Assembly (NCBI GenBank): GCA_963933115.1
Contig: CAWVSL010000001.1
Span: 71,575-135,574, forward strand
Length of the DNA: 64,000 bases
Direction of reading: 5' to 3'
Source: JALJPB01 sp963933115
GTDB taxonomy: Bacteria > Pseudomonadota > Gammaproteobacteria > Enterobacterales > Alteromonadaceae
The notes under the pieces were generated by a model. That model saw only the letters and a list, made by a program, of their open reading frames with translations, was not told where the DNA came from and searched no databases. Each line of letters starts with the position of its first letter. Within the stretch, counting starts at the first letter, position 1. The position numbers were made by a program, and so were the translations under genes. Shown piece by piece: positions 17,199-27,101 of the stretch.

Positions 17199-19790
17199 AT
17201 GGAATCCACTTACAATCCCCAGTCAATTGAAAAAGAAGTTCAACAATTTTGGGTTGATAACAATACTTTTGCTGCTACCGAGCAACCTGATAAAGAAAAG
17301 TTTTATTGCCTCGCTATGTTCCCTTACCCAAGTGGTCGTTTACATATGGGTCATGTACGCAACTATAGCTTAGGCGATGTAATTTCACGTTATCAACGTA
17401 TGCAAGGCAAAAATGTCATGCAGCCTATGGGATGGGACGCTTTTGGTTTACCTGCTGAAAACGCAGCAATTAAAAATAACTCAGCGCCTGCGAAGTGGAC
17501 CTATGAAAATATTGATTATATGCGAAATCAACTAAAATCATTAGGTTTTGGTTATGACTGGGGCCGCGAACTAGCCACTTGTAAAAAAGATTATTACCGA
17601 TGGGAACAGTGGTTTTTCACCCAACTTTTTGAAAAAGGCTTAGTTTATAAAAAAAATGCTACCGTTAATTGGGATCCCGTTGATCAAACGGTACTAGCAA
17701 ACGAACAAGTCATTGATGGCAGAGGCTGGCGTTCTGGTGCTATAGTTGAGCGCAAAGAAATTCCGCAGTGGTTTATCAAAATCACTGATTATGCGGAGGA
17801 GTTATTAAACGATCTTGACCAACTAACTGATTGGCCTGAACAAGTTAAAACCATGCAACGCAATTGGATTGGTCGTTCTGAAGGTGTTGAAATGACCTTT
17901 AAACTATCAAACTCTACTGAAGAATTTGATATTTACACTACTCGTCCTGATACGCTTTTAGGCGTTACTTATGTCGCTTTAGCCGCACAACACCCACTCG
18001 CCTTAGCCGCTGCTGAAACCAACAAACCATTGCGTGATTTTATTGCTGAATGCAAAAATAGTAAAACCACTGAAGCTGATATGGCAGCAATGGAGAAAAA
18101 AGGCGTCGATACCGGTTTAAAAGCTATTCACCCGATCAGTGGCAAACTTGTGCCTGTCTGGGCGGCAAACTTTGTCTTAATGGATTACGGCTCTGGTGCG
18201 GTAATGTCAGTTCCTGGTCATGATCAACGAGATTGGGAGTTTGCTACTAAATATGGTTTAGAGATCACTCAAGTAGTATCAGGTCAAGAAGGTGACGATA
18301 TTACTAATGCCGCCATTATAGAAAAAGGCACTTTAATTAATTCGGGTGAATTTGATGGCTTAGCGTTTGAGCAGGCATTTAAAGTCATATCGGATAGATT
18401 AATCAGCGATGGTAACGGAAAGATTAAAGTTAACTACCGACTCCGTGACTGGGGTGTCTCCCGTCAACGTTATTGGGGTACGCCTATTCCAATGATCAAT
18501 CTAGCCAATGGTGAGTCAGTTGCAGTACCTGTGGATCAATTACCCATAGAACTACCTGAAGATGTGGTGATGGATGGCGTTAACTCACCAATAAAAAGTG
18601 ATTTACAATGGGCTAAGACGACCTTTAACGGTGAAGATGCCTTACGTGAAACGGACACCTTTGACACCTTTATGGAGTCCTCATGGTATTACGCCCGTTA
18701 CTGTTCACCATCAGACGATACCCAAATGCTTGATCCCGCAAAAGCGAACTACTGGTTACCTGTAGATCAATACATTGGCGGAATTGAACATGCTATTTTA
18801 CATCTACTTTATGCTCGTTTTTTCCATAAACTATTACGTGATTTTGGTTTGGTCAAATGTGATGAACCTTTTAAGAGTCTATTGTGTCAAGGTATGGTCT
18901 TGGCTGAAACCTTCTATCGAGAAGCAGATAATGGTGCACCTGACTGGATTGCACCGATTGATGTTGAGGTAGAGCGGGATGTTAAAGGTAATATACTCAA
19001 AGCGGTAAGTAAGCTAGATGGTGAACCTGTCATCTCTGCTGGCATGAGTAAAATGTCAAAATCTAAAAATAATGGTATTAATCCGCAGGAAGTTATTGAA
19101 AAATACGGCGCTGATACTGTGCGTTTATTTATTATGTTTACTTCACCACCAGAACAAACATTAGAATGGTCTGATACTGGTGTGGAAGGCGCTCATCGTT
19201 TTTTGAAACGTGTCTGGAAGTTAGCCTATGATTTTAGTATTAATGAGCTAGAAATTATCTCGGTTAAAAAATTAACGCTTAATAACAACCAAAAATCATT
19301 ACGCCGACAATTACATAAAACCATCATCAAAGTCACTGATGATATTGGTCGTCGTAATACCTTTAATACCGCTATTGCTGCCATTATGGAGTTAATGAAC
19401 CATCTTTCAAAAGCCCCATTAGATAGCATTGAAGATAAAGCGGTAATGAATGAGGCCATACAAGCAGTTGTTTTAATGTTAACGCCCATTGTTCCTCACA
19501 TAACCCATCATTTATGGTCTTTAGTGGGCGATATCACTAATGGATTAACAGTAGAAGAAGCTTCATGGCCTAAAGCAGATGAAAGTGCGTTAATTGAAGA
19601 TGAAAAGCTAATTATTGTCCAAGTCAACGGTAAAGTAAGGACTAAAATAACGATTGCAGCCGATGCAGATCAAGCAAGCATTGAAAAACTAGCTTTTGCT
19701 CAAGAACAAGTTAGCAAGTTTACTGAAGAGAAAACAGTGCGCAAAATTATATACGTGGCGGGTAAGCTGTTGAACATTGTAGCTAACTAG
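17199..19790 (+). CDS. leuS: Leucyl-tRNA synthetase
   Basis: Class I aminoacyl-tRNA synthetase charging tRNA-Leu. The HIGH motif appears as HMGH at residues 49-52 and KMSKS at residues 618-622; the connective editing domain contains the threonine-rich TTRPDTLLGVTYVALAAQHPL block. Length 863 against 860 in E. coli. It heads the plus-strand leuS-lptE-holA-nadD block. A 10-bp hairpin follows in the gap before lptE. Confidence 0.98.
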   Translation: MESTYNPQSIEKEVQQFWVDNNTFAATEQPDKEKFYCLAMFPYPSGRLHMGHVRNYSLGDVISRYQRMQGKNVMQPMGWDAFGLPAENAAIKNNSAPAKWTYENIDYMRNQLKSLGFGYDWGRELATCKKDYYRWEQWFFTQLFEKGLVYKKNATVNWDPVDQTVLANEQVIDGRGWRSGAIVERKEIPQWFIKITDYAEELLNDLDQLTDWPEQVKTMQRNWIGRSEGVEMTFKLSNSTEEFDIYTTRPDTLLGVTYVALAAQHPLALAAAETNKPLRDFIAECKNSKTTEADMAAMEKKGVDTGLKAIHPISGKLVPVWAANFVLMDYGSGAVMSVPGHDQRDWEFATKYGLEITQVVSGQEGDDITNAAIIEKGTLINSGEFDGLAFEQAFKVISDRLISDGNGKIKVNYRLRDWGVSRQRYWGTPIPMINLANGESVAVPVDQLPIELPEDVVMDGVNSPIKSDLQWAKTTFNGEDALRETDTFDTFMESSWYYARYCSPSDDTQMLDPAKANYWLPVDQYIGGIEHAILHLLYARFFHKLLRDFGLVKCDEPFKSLLCQGMVLAETFYREADNGAPDWIAPIDVEVERDVKGNILKAVSKLDGEPVISAGMSKMSKSKNNGINPQEVIEKYGADTVRLFIMFTSPPEQTLEWSDTGVEGAHRFLKRVWKLAYDFSINELEIISVKKLTLNNNQKSLRRQLHKTIIKVTDDIGRRNTFNTAIAAIMELMNHLSKAPLDSIEDKAVMNEAIQAVVLMLTPIVPHITHHLWSLVGDITNGLTVEEASWPKADESALIEDEKLIIVQVNGKVRTKITIAADADQASIEKLAFAQEQVSKFTEEKTVRKIIYVAGKLLNIVAN

Positions 19791-19806
19791 ATTATCTTAT
19801 TGTTGT

Positions 19807-19831
19807 GTCGGTTGGTTTTATACCAACTGAC
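19807..19831 (+). other. Hairpin between leuS and lptE
   Basis: GTCGGTTGGT pairs over ten positions (one G-T) with ACCAACTGAC around a TTTAT loop. No T run follows, so it is more likely an mRNA-stability or partial attenuation element than a full terminator. Confidence 0.4.
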
Positions 19832-19877
19832 AAAATAATAATTGAATAAAACATAACTAAAAAGGTCACCCGTTAAA

Positions 19878-20405
19878 GTGATTAAAATTAAGTTAACAAA
19901 AAAGACCGCTGTTAAGTTACAGCGCTTTTTAAGCCTATTTATTATCTTATCGTTGTTAAGCTCATGTGGTTTTAGGCTTCGAGGGGATTATCTATTACCA
20001 ACTGAATTGCAAACCCTTTATGTCAGCTCTGTCGATACCTATGGTGAACTCTCACGGATACTAAAGAGGCATTTAAAACTTAACAAAGTCACTGTTGTTA
20101 GCTCATTCACAAATGAATACCCAGAATTACATTTACTTAATGACAATTTATCTCGACGTAACTTATCTGTTTTTCCCAATGGTCAGATCGCCGAATATGA
20201 ATTAATTTATTCAGTGAACTACCAGTTACGTTTCCCCAACCAAGACCCTCAAAACTTTAATTTTGAACTTTACCGCGATTATCAAGATGATCCTAATATT
20301 GCTTTAGCAAAAAGTCGTGAATTAACCCTATTATTAAGTGAAATGCGTCAACAAGCTGCAGATAAGATATTAAGAGCGATGGCCAGTATAACTATTAAAA
20401 AATAA
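19878..20405 (+). CDS. lptE: LPS-assembly lipoprotein LptE
   Basis: Outer-membrane lipoprotein that plugs LptD and helps insert lipopolysaccharide. A signal peptide ends in a lipobox with Cys30 (SLLSSC), followed directly by GFRLRGDYLLP, the usual LptE beginning. Length 175. Start is GTG with AAAGGT about ten bases upstream. It sits between leuS and holA exactly as in E. coli (old name rlpB), which supports the assignment for this fast-evolving family. Confidence 0.92.
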   Translation: MIKIKLTKKTAVKLQRFLSLFIILSLLSSCGFRLRGDYLLPTELQTLYVSSVDTYGELSRILKRHLKLNKVTVVSSFTNEYPELHLLNDNLSRRNLSVFPNGQIAEYELIYSVNYQLRFPNQDPQNFNFELYRDYQDDPNIALAKSRELTLLLSEMRQQAADKILRAMASITIKK

Positions 20406-20429
20406 CCAAATTAAGTAAGCTAGGACAAA

Positions 20430-21473
20430 ATGCGAATTTATCATAATCAATTAAATGCTACTCTCAATAAAGGATTGAAACCAATTTGGTTAATTTTTGG
20501 TGATGAACCGTGGCAAAAGAATGATAGTTTACAAACCATTAAAACTCATGCTCAACAGCAAGGTTTCAGTGAATTAATTCGCTTTAGCGCTGATGATAAA
20601 TTTGATTGGCAATTGTTGCTCGGTGAATACCAAGCATTGAGCTTATTTGCCAGTCAACGCATCATAGAAATTGAACTTGTCACCGGTAAAATTGGTGATA
20701 GTGGCGCTAAAGCTATTAGCGCCTTGATTGAGATGCTTCATCACGATGTACAATTGATTTTTCATGGTCCTAAATTAGATGCGCCAACAGCCAATCGAAA
20801 ATGGTTTAAAAGCCTATCTGAACATGGCTGTTACCTGCCACTCTATGATATTGAAACCAAAGCTCTAGGTCCTTGGCTGCAACGCCAAGCAAATACACTC
20901 AATGTTAATTTATCTTCTGATGTTATTCCTTTATTAATTGAACTGTTCGAGGGTAACTTATTAGCCTTAGAGCAAGAGTTACAAAAACTGGCGATATTAT
21001 TTGGCAACCAAGTGATCACACTTGAAGATGCTGAACAATTAGTAATCAATCAAGCAAAGTTTAATCCATTTCAATTAATTGACTGTTTATTACTAGGTAA
21101 CTTAAATAAATGCATTACCATCTTAAATCAACTTCAGCAAGAAGGTACGGCTATCGGCCAACTCATTTGGTTTGTTCATAAAGAAATAAAACAACTACAT
21201 GATATGTTGGAAAAAAGGGAAGAAGGTATTAGTGTAAATGAAATATTTAAAAGTTATCGTATTTGGGATAAACGAAAACCGTTATATCAACATGCTATTA
21301 ATCATATCGTACTTCCTAATATCAGATATTCAATGGCACGAATTGCCCAGCTTGATTTAATCAGTAAGTCGAGTAGTGACTTTAACCCTTATATATTACT
21401 TAGTGATGTTTGTTTAAGCCTTTATCATGGCGACCAGATGGTGAAATATCCTCTTGATTATGAGTATGCCTAA
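20430..21473 (+). CDS. holA: DNA polymerase III subunit delta
   Basis: Clamp-loader subunit that opens the beta sliding clamp. 347 residues (E. coli 343) with an N-terminal AAA-like domain beginning MRIYHNQLNATLNKGLKPIWLIFGDEP, and the typical block ALEQELQKLAILFG in the middle. It lacks a functional P-loop, as normal for delta. The last 14 bases overlap the nadD start, so the two genes are coupled. Confidence 0.95.
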   Translation: MRIYHNQLNATLNKGLKPIWLIFGDEPWQKNDSLQTIKTHAQQQGFSELIRFSADDKFDWQLLLGEYQALSLFASQRIIEIELVTGKIGDSGAKAISALIEMLHHDVQLIFHGPKLDAPTANRKWFKSLSEHGCYLPLYDIETKALGPWLQRQANTLNVNLSSDVIPLLIELFEGNLLALEQELQKLAILFGNQVITLEDAEQLVINQAKFNPFQLIDCLLLGNLNKCITILNQLQQEGTAIGQLIWFVHKEIKQLHDMLEKREEGISVNEIFKSYRIWDKRKPLYQHAINHIVLPNIRYSMARIAQLDLISKSSSDFNPYILLSDVCLSLYHGDQMVKYPLDYEYA

Positions 21474-22110
21474 AATCATTGCTATTTTAGGGGGGACTTT
21501 TGACCCCATTCATAATGGCCATATTCTACCGGCAATCCATGTTGCAAAATGGCTGGGCGTTAGCCAAGTAAATTTAATACCGGCTCATCTCCCTCCCCAT
21601 AAAAGCAACGTAAATGCTTCTCCACAACAACGCGCAGATATGGTTAAATTAGTTTGTGATAGTGAACCGCTTTTTGTCTACGATCAACGTGAACTTAAGC
21701 GAAAAACACTTTCTTATACGGTCGATACCTTAAAAGAAATCAAACAAGAGTCACCTCAAACAACCTTATTTTTTATCATAGGTATGGACTCATTACTCAC
21801 TTTTAAACGATGGCATCGCTGGCAGGAAATTTTAACTTTATGCCATTTAGTGGTGAACTGTCGGCCAAATTATCCTTTTGATAATTTGCCCGCTAGCACC
21901 CAATTATTATTAAAAAGTCATCAAATAGATAAAAATATAACTCCACAATTAATAAATAAAAAAGCGGGTTATATTCTTTTTCCTCCCGAAATTTCTTGTA
22001 ACGTCTCATCGACATTAATTAGAAGTAAGATTAAACAACAGCAAAGCTGTGATAACCTGATGCCTGCTAGCGTATTAAATTACATCAACAAACATCAACT
22101 TTATGGCTGA
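21460..22110 (+). CDS. nadD: Nicotinate-nucleotide adenylyltransferase
   Basis: Transfers AMP to nicotinate mononucleotide in NAD synthesis. The nucleotidyltransferase motifs are ILGGTFDPIHNGH near the N-terminus and the SSTLIRSK motif near the C-terminus. The frame opens at TTG 21454; ATG 21460 and ATG 21466 are both better candidates, and no strong Shine-Dalgarno decides, which fits translational coupling with holA. About 216 residues, like E. coli NadD (213). Confidence 0.95.
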   Translation: MSMPKIIAILGGTFDPIHNGHILPAIHVAKWLGVSQVNLIPAHLPPHKSNVNASPQQRADMVKLVCDSEPLFVYDQRELKRKTLSYTVDTLKEIKQESPQTTLFFIIGMDSLLTFKRWHRWQEILTLCHLVVNCRPNYPFDNLPASTQLLLKSHQIDKNITPQLINKKAGYILFPPEISCNVSSTLIRSKIKQQQSCDNLMPASVLNYINKHQLYG

Positions 22111-22173
22111 TTTATCTAGCCCCATTTAAGGTCTAATCTTCATTTCAAAGTAGCTTGCCTATTTAATTAATGA

Positions 22174-22179
22174 TATTAT
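22174..22179 (+). promoter_or_regulatory. Candidate extended -10 element before rsfS
   Basis: TGATATTAT gives an extended -10 (TG-n-TATTAT) 33 bases before the rsfS start. No good -35 box precedes it, as is usual for extended -10 promoters. Confidence 0.3.
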
Positions 22180-22212
22180 GCGCCAACTGTAAAAAATTCT
22201 AGGAATAACCTC

Positions 22213-22530
22213 TTGCAAAGCAAAGCACTAAAGAAATTTGTTATTGAAAAAATCGAAGACATAAAAGGCAGAGATATCATTACATTAGATATCACAGGCA
22301 AAGCTAATTTTGCTGACTATATGATCGTTTGTTCAGGAAACTCTAACCGTCACGTAAAATCTATAGCCCAATCAGTTGGTGCCGAATGTCGTACTGAAGG
22401 GATTTTACCCTTAGGCATTGAAGGTAATGATGTTGGCGAATGGGCGTTAGTTGATCTTGGTGATATTATTGTCCATGTAATGACGGATCAACAACGAGAT
22501 AAGTACCAACTTGAAGAGCTTTGGTCTTAG
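22213..22530 (+). CDS. rsfS: Ribosomal silencing factor RsfS
   Basis: Binds ribosomal protein uL14 and blocks 50S-30S joining when nutrients are short. 105 residues, same as E. coli (YbeB), with the family core GKANFADYMIVCSGNSNRHV and GDIIVHVMTDQQRDKYQLEE. The start is TTG behind AGGA eight bases upstream; no ATG lies at the conserved N-terminus. A fresh promoter candidate precedes it, and rlmH follows after 39 bases. Confidence 0.95.
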   Translation: MQSKALKKFVIEKIEDIKGRDIITLDITGKANFADYMIVCSGNSNRHVKSIAQSVGAECRTEGILPLGIEGNDVGEWALVDLGDIIVHVMTDQQRDKYQLEELWS

Positions 22531-22569
22531 AGCCTTTAAACAATATTTACCTGAAGAAAGACACATCAA

Positions 22570-23040
22570 ATGCGCATAACTATTTACGCTGTTGGTAATA
22601 AAATGCCTGCTTGGGTTAATGAAGGATTTCAAGAATACAGCCGCCGTTTCCCTCGCGATATGTCATTTCATCTGATAGAGGTATCACCAGGTAAACGTGG
22701 TAAAAATGCTGATATAGCACGTATTTTAGAAAAAGAAGGTGAACAACTCCTTGCCGCAATTCCCAAAGGGAACCGCATTGTCACTTTAGAAGTTGAAGGT
22801 AAACCTTGGACCACACCTGAACTTGCATCTCAGCTTGAACGATGGCAATTTGATTCTAGAGATGTCGCTTTATTGGTTGGAGGTCCAGAGGGTTTGGCGC
22901 CGGCTTGTATTAAAGCATCAGAACAAAAATGGTCGCTGTCACCACTCACCTTACCCCACCCCATGGTCAGGGTACTTATTGCCGAGAGCTTATACCGAGC
23001 TTGGAGTATCAATAACAACCATCCTTACCATAGAGAATAG
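22570..23040 (+). CDS. rlmH: 23S rRNA pseudouridine-1915 N3-methyltransferase
   Basis: SPOUT-class methyltransferase that modifies helix 69 of 23S rRNA. The knot region is seen as LLVGGPEGLAP and LPHPMVRVLIAESLYRAWSI, ending in the usual NNHPYHRE tail. Length 156 (E. coli 155). It ends two bases before mrdA, so rsfS-rlmH-mrdA-mrdB-rlpA are likely co-transcribed. Confidence 0.97.
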   Translation: MRITIYAVGNKMPAWVNEGFQEYSRRFPRDMSFHLIEVSPGKRGKNADIARILEKEGEQLLAAIPKGNRIVTLEVEGKPWTTPELASQLERWQFDSRDVALLVGGPEGLAPACIKASEQKWSLSPLTLPHPMVRVLIAESLYRAWSINNNHPYHRE

Positions 23041-23042
23041 CT

Positions 23043-25013
23043 ATGGCATCACCTAGACGCGACACCATAAGAAATAAAACCGCAGAAGCAAATTTATTTG
23101 CCCGCCGAACTTTTATCACTTTTATTGGCGTTCTTACCATTGTCTTAATTTTATTTAGTAATATTTATGACCTAGAAGTCAACTCTTTTAACAAATACCA
23201 AACCCAGTCTAATAGTAATCGCATTAAATTATTACCTGTTGCGCCAAACAGAGGATTAATTTACGACAGAAATGGGATATTGCTTGCTGATAATAAAGCT
23301 ATTTTTAGTTTGGAAGTCATCCCTGAAGATGTAAAAGATATTACAAAAACAATAACTGGCGTTAGTGAACTACTTGGTATTAGCAACGAACGTCAAACAA
23401 AGTTTTTTAAACGTATCCGTGGTAAACGTCGCTTTAAACCCGTTGAATTACAATCGAGATTAAGTGATCAACAAGTCGCCTTATTTTCAGTAAATCAGCA
23501 CAAATACCCTGGTGTCTATATTGATGCCAGACTGAAACGATATTATCCCTTTGCCGAATTGACCACACATAATATTGGTTATGTTGCTCGTATCAACCCA
23601 AAAGATCTTAAAAAATTAAATCGTGATAATAAATCAGAGAATTACGCTGCTACTCGTGAAATAGGTAAACTAGGTATTGAACGATATTATCAGGATATTT
23701 TACACGGTACTATTGGTCATCAAGAAGTAGAAATAAATACGCAAGGACGTATTATTCGCACCTTAGACTTTAGTCCTCCGATACCAGGTAAAGATTTAAC
23801 GCTTACTTTAGACATTGAATTACAAATGATTGCCAAGAGAGCCTTGTCAGGAAAGCGAGGTGCAATAGTGGCACTTGATCCTCGCGATGGCGGGATTCTC
23901 GCGATGTACTCTAACCCAAGCTATGATGGTAATCTATTTGTTCATGGTATTAGTAGTAATAACTACAATAAATTATTAAAATCTAAAGACTTACCATTAA
24001 TTAACCGTTCAGTTCAAGGCTACCCGCCAGCATCGACTGTCAAACCTTTTTATGCGCTACTCGGTTTAGAAGAACAAGTAGTCACTGCCAATGACAAAAT
24101 TTGGGATCCTGGCTGGTACCAACTTGAAGGTATTAAAAATAAATCTCGAGACTGGAAACCTTGGGGCCATGGTTGGGTTAACTTGACGAAAGCAATTGAA
24201 GAGTCATGTAATACCTATTTTTATGATCTTGCCTTTAAGCTTGGTATTACTAAAATGAGTAATATATTAGAACAGTTTGGTTTTGGTGATTATACCGGTA
24301 TTGATATCCACGAGGAAAGTCGAGCGATAGTACCTAGTATAGGTTGGAAAAGAGCTCGTTATAACAAGCCTTGGTATACCGGCGAAACGCTTTCTGTTGG
24401 TATTGGCCAAAGCTATTTAACCGCAACACCACTCCAGTTAGCTCAAGCCACATCGATCTTAGTGAACAAAGGCAAAATCAAACCTCCGCGTTTGCTAAAG
24501 AAAACATCGCAAACTCAATTAATTGCAGTAGAGTCAACAAATAAGTTTAAAAGGGAAGTCACGATAGAAGAAGTATCTGTTGATGAAAAAGCACCTATTA
24601 TTCTAAAACAAAATAAGCATTGGGACATAGTGCTTGATGCAATGCATAAAACAGCCCAAGACCCGGGTGCTACTGCCTTCACTCCGTTTGAGGGGACAAA
24701 GTACGATGTTGCTGGTAAGACAGGGTCTGCACAAGTTGTTAGTATTAAACAAGAAGAAACCTATGATGTAGAAAACATCAAAGAAAGTAAGCGAGATAAT
24801 GCGATGTTTATTTCTTTTGCACCCTATGAAAATCCAGAAATTGTTGTGGTTGTTGCCATAGAAAATGTTGCTAAGGGCGGAGGGGCTAGTAATGCTGCTC
24901 CTGTTGCCAGACAAGTTATGGATCAATATTTTGGTGATAGAGTGATTGAAAGTACTAATCATTCTCGCCATCCTAATCACATAAAGCCTTATATTCAAAA
25001 AAATAGGCACTAA
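23043..25013 (+). CDS. mrdA: Penicillin-binding protein 2 (rod-shape transpeptidase)
   Basis: Inner-membrane transpeptidase of the elongasome, partner of RodA. One N-terminal transmembrane helix (about 22-42), a dimerisation domain starting PNRGLIYDRNG, then the catalytic domain: Ser331-x-x-Lys334 (ASTVK), Ser388-Cys-Asn (ESCN) and KTG at 559-561. Length 656 (E. coli 633). All active-site motifs are intact. Confidence 0.97.
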   Translation: MASPRRDTIRNKTAEANLFARRTFITFIGVLTIVLILFSNIYDLEVNSFNKYQTQSNSNRIKLLPVAPNRGLIYDRNGILLADNKAIFSLEVIPEDVKDITKTITGVSELLGISNERQTKFFKRIRGKRRFKPVELQSRLSDQQVALFSVNQHKYPGVYIDARLKRYYPFAELTTHNIGYVARINPKDLKKLNRDNKSENYAATREIGKLGIERYYQDILHGTIGHQEVEINTQGRIIRTLDFSPPIPGKDLTLTLDIELQMIAKRALSGKRGAIVALDPRDGGILAMYSNPSYDGNLFVHGISSNNYNKLLKSKDLPLINRSVQGYPPASTVKPFYALLGLEEQVVTANDKIWDPGWYQLEGIKNKSRDWKPWGHGWVNLTKAIEESCNTYFYDLAFKLGITKMSNILEQFGFGDYTGIDIHEESRAIVPSIGWKRARYNKPWYTGETLSVGIGQSYLTATPLQLAQATSILVNKGKIKPPRLLKKTSQTQLIAVESTNKFKREVTIEEVSVDEKAPIILKQNKHWDIVLDAMHKTAQDPGATAFTPFEGTKYDVAGKTGSAQVVSIKQEETYDVENIKESKRDNAMFISFAPYENPEIVVVVAIENVAKGGGASNAAPVARQVMDQYFGDRVIESTNHSRHPNHIKPYIQKNRH

Positions 25014-25045
25014 ATCATGAATTTGAATACTTGTGAGGAAAAATA

Positions 25046-26161
25046 ATGCGTAGCACTGGGCAGGAACATCAAAAACAACGGACGATCTGGCAAAGTTTAC
25101 ACATTGATTTACCATTATTAATAGGCCTGTTATTGCTCATAACCTTAGGCTTATTTATTGTTTATAGTGCGGGGGGCCAAGAAATGGGTATTGTCATAAG
25201 ACAAGCTATTCATTCGGGTATCGCCTTGATTGCAATGCTCGCTGTCGCTCAAATACAACCCCTTATTTATAAAAAACTTGCCGTACCTATGTTTGTTGTT
25301 GGCCTAATAATGCTCATTGCTGTGTTGATATTTGGCCATGTGGGTAAAGGGGCACAACGATGGCTAGATTTAGGGTTTACTAAATTTCAACCATCAGAAA
25401 TAATGAAACTTATTGTACCCATTATGATTGCTTGGTTTATTAGTCGATATGATCTGCCTGCAAAAATTTCAAATATAATTATTGCGTTTATTTTAGTCTT
25501 AATTCCAACATTACTCATAGCAAAACAACCTGACTTAGGCACTTCATTACTCATTGCAAGTTCTGGTATTTTTGTTTTATTTCTTGCCGGTGCTAGCTGG
25601 AAGCTTATTGCTACTTGTTTAGGATTAGCTTCCGCTTTTGTACCCGTTTTGTGGATGTTTTTGATGAAAGATTATCAGAAGCAACGTGTTCTTACCTTCT
25701 TAAATCCTGAACAAGATCCCCTTGGCTCTGGGTATCAAATAATTCAGTCTAAAATAGCCATTGGCTCTGGTGGAATAAATGGGAAAGGTTTTCTGCAAGG
25801 TACTCAATCTCAACTAGAATTTTTACCTGAGCGACATACTGATTTTATTTTTGCCGTCTTTAGTGAAGAGTTTGGCTTAATTGGTGTTTCTATTTTATTA
25901 TTAATATATTTAGCCATTGTTGCTCGTGGCTTATGGATTGCGGTCAATGCCCAACAGGCTTTTACCAAATTATTAGCTGGTAGCATAACACTAACCTTTT
26001 TTGTTTACGTATTTGTTAACATTGGCATGGTTTCAGGGCTGTTACCGGTTGTCGGTGTTCCTTTACCTTTAGTCAGCTATGGTGGTACTTCTAAGGTAAC
26101 CTTACTCGTTGGCTTTGGTATTTTAATGGCCATTAGCACGCATAGACGATTTCATGCTTAA
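25046..26161 (+). CDS. mrdB: Rod-shape SEDS peptidoglycan glycosyltransferase RodA
   Basis: Polytopic SEDS-family enzyme that polymerises lipid II during lateral wall growth with PBP2. Seen: about ten transmembrane segments, the block GKGAQRWLDLGFTKFQPSEIMK, the family aspartate in KQPDLGTSLL, and GLIGVSILLLIYLAIVARG followed by LPVVGVPLPLVSYGGTS. Length 371 (E. coli 370). The start ATG has GAGGA at normal spacing. The 32-base gap from mrdA is the largest in this sub-operon. Confidence 0.97.
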   Translation: MRSTGQEHQKQRTIWQSLHIDLPLLIGLLLLITLGLFIVYSAGGQEMGIVIRQAIHSGIALIAMLAVAQIQPLIYKKLAVPMFVVGLIMLIAVLIFGHVGKGAQRWLDLGFTKFQPSEIMKLIVPIMIAWFISRYDLPAKISNIIIAFILVLIPTLLIAKQPDLGTSLLIASSGIFVLFLAGASWKLIATCLGLASAFVPVLWMFLMKDYQKQRVLTFLNPEQDPLGSGYQIIQSKIAIGSGGINGKGFLQGTQSQLEFLPERHTDFIFAVFSEEFGLIGVSILLLIYLAIVARGLWIAVNAQQAFTKLLAGSITLTFFVYVFVNIGMVSGLLPVVGVPLPLVSYGGTSKVTLLVGFGILMAISTHRRFHA

Positions 26162-26173
26162 GTTGGAGTATTC

Positions 26174-26959
26174 ATGATAAAACAGACCCTTTTTTTTTGC
26201 ATTATAATAGCTATCAGTGCATGCAGTGTTAATCATGGTCGCTATCAACAAAAAAATGATAGTAAACCAACCAGAGAACCTAGCGGTGCTGAATTATCTA
26301 ATGCCATACCCAGAGAAGAAGCGCACAGTAGAGGTGGAAACAAAAATTATCAAATTAGAGGTATAAACTATACCGTTTTATCAAGTGCCAAAAGCTTTAA
26401 AGAAACTGGAATAGCCTCTTGGTATGGACAAAAATTTCATGGCCATTTGACCTCAAATGGTGAAATTTATGATATGTATGGTATGACTGCTGCTCATAAA
26501 AATTTACCTTTACCCACTTATTTAAAAGTGACTAATACTGATAATAATAAATCGGTTACTGTTAGAGTAAATGACCGGGGGCCTTTTCATCCCAACCGTA
26601 TTATTGACCTTTCATACAGTGCTGCTTATCAACTTGATATGTTAGAAACTGGTACTGCAAAAGTTGAAATTAGAGCCATTACCAATTTTAGTCAATCAAT
26701 CAAAAAATCAAATACCCTACCCTCTGAGCTAAATAAACAGTACATTCAAGTATTGGCAACACGAAATAGTGACTTAGCCAAAAACACAGCCAATCAGTTA
26801 ACAGAACAATACCAACAACAGGTTATTTGGCCAGATAACAAGGGTGTTTTTCGAGTACAAATAGGTCCAATTGATAACGTGAAAGAGTTAGCAAAAATAT
26901 TAGTTTCATTAAGGAGTTCTGGCTATCCCAAAGCCTATATACGTGAGTTATTAAAATAA
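26174..26959 (+). CDS. rlpA: Septal ring lipoprotein RlpA (putative lytic transglycosylase)
   Basis: Outer-membrane lipoprotein with a double-psi beta-barrel and a C-terminal SPOR domain that binds denuded glycan. The lipobox is I-S-A-Cys17. The barrel begins GIASWYGQKFHG and keeps the residues tied to lytic activity in the Pseudomonas enzyme: glutamate in NGEIYD, histidine in TAAHKNLP and aspartate in RVNDRGPF. The SPOR part starts near residue 190 (KQYIQVLAT). Length 261. It follows mrdB by 12 bases. Confidence 0.93.
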   Translation: MIKQTLFFCIIIAISACSVNHGRYQQKNDSKPTREPSGAELSNAIPREEAHSRGGNKNYQIRGINYTVLSSAKSFKETGIASWYGQKFHGHLTSNGEIYDMYGMTAAHKNLPLPTYLKVTNTDNNKSVTVRVNDRGPFHPNRIIDLSYSAAYQLDMLETGTAKVEIRAITNFSQSIKKSNTLPSELNKQYIQVLATRNSDLAKNTANQLTEQYQQQVIWPDNKGVFRVQIGPIDNVKELAKILVSLRSSGYPKAYIRELLK

Positions 26960-27016
26960 AAAGCATTAAACACAATTTTTACTTTTAATGGCCGTAGTAT
27001 CTATAGGCAAAAGTGA

Positions 27017-27022
27017 TATACT
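27017..27022 (+). promoter_or_regulatory. Candidate extended -10 promoter of dacA
   Basis: TGATATACT forms an extended -10 box (TG-n-TATACT) 80 bases before the dacA start, in a 142-base gap after rlpA. The -35 region is weak. Confidence 0.4.
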
Positions 27023-27101
27023 ATTTTGTAAATCTCACTGTTTTTTATTTTGACAAGCGTCAATTTAATCGTTTACTTCTAAAAATTCTCAAAGGAAACC
27101 A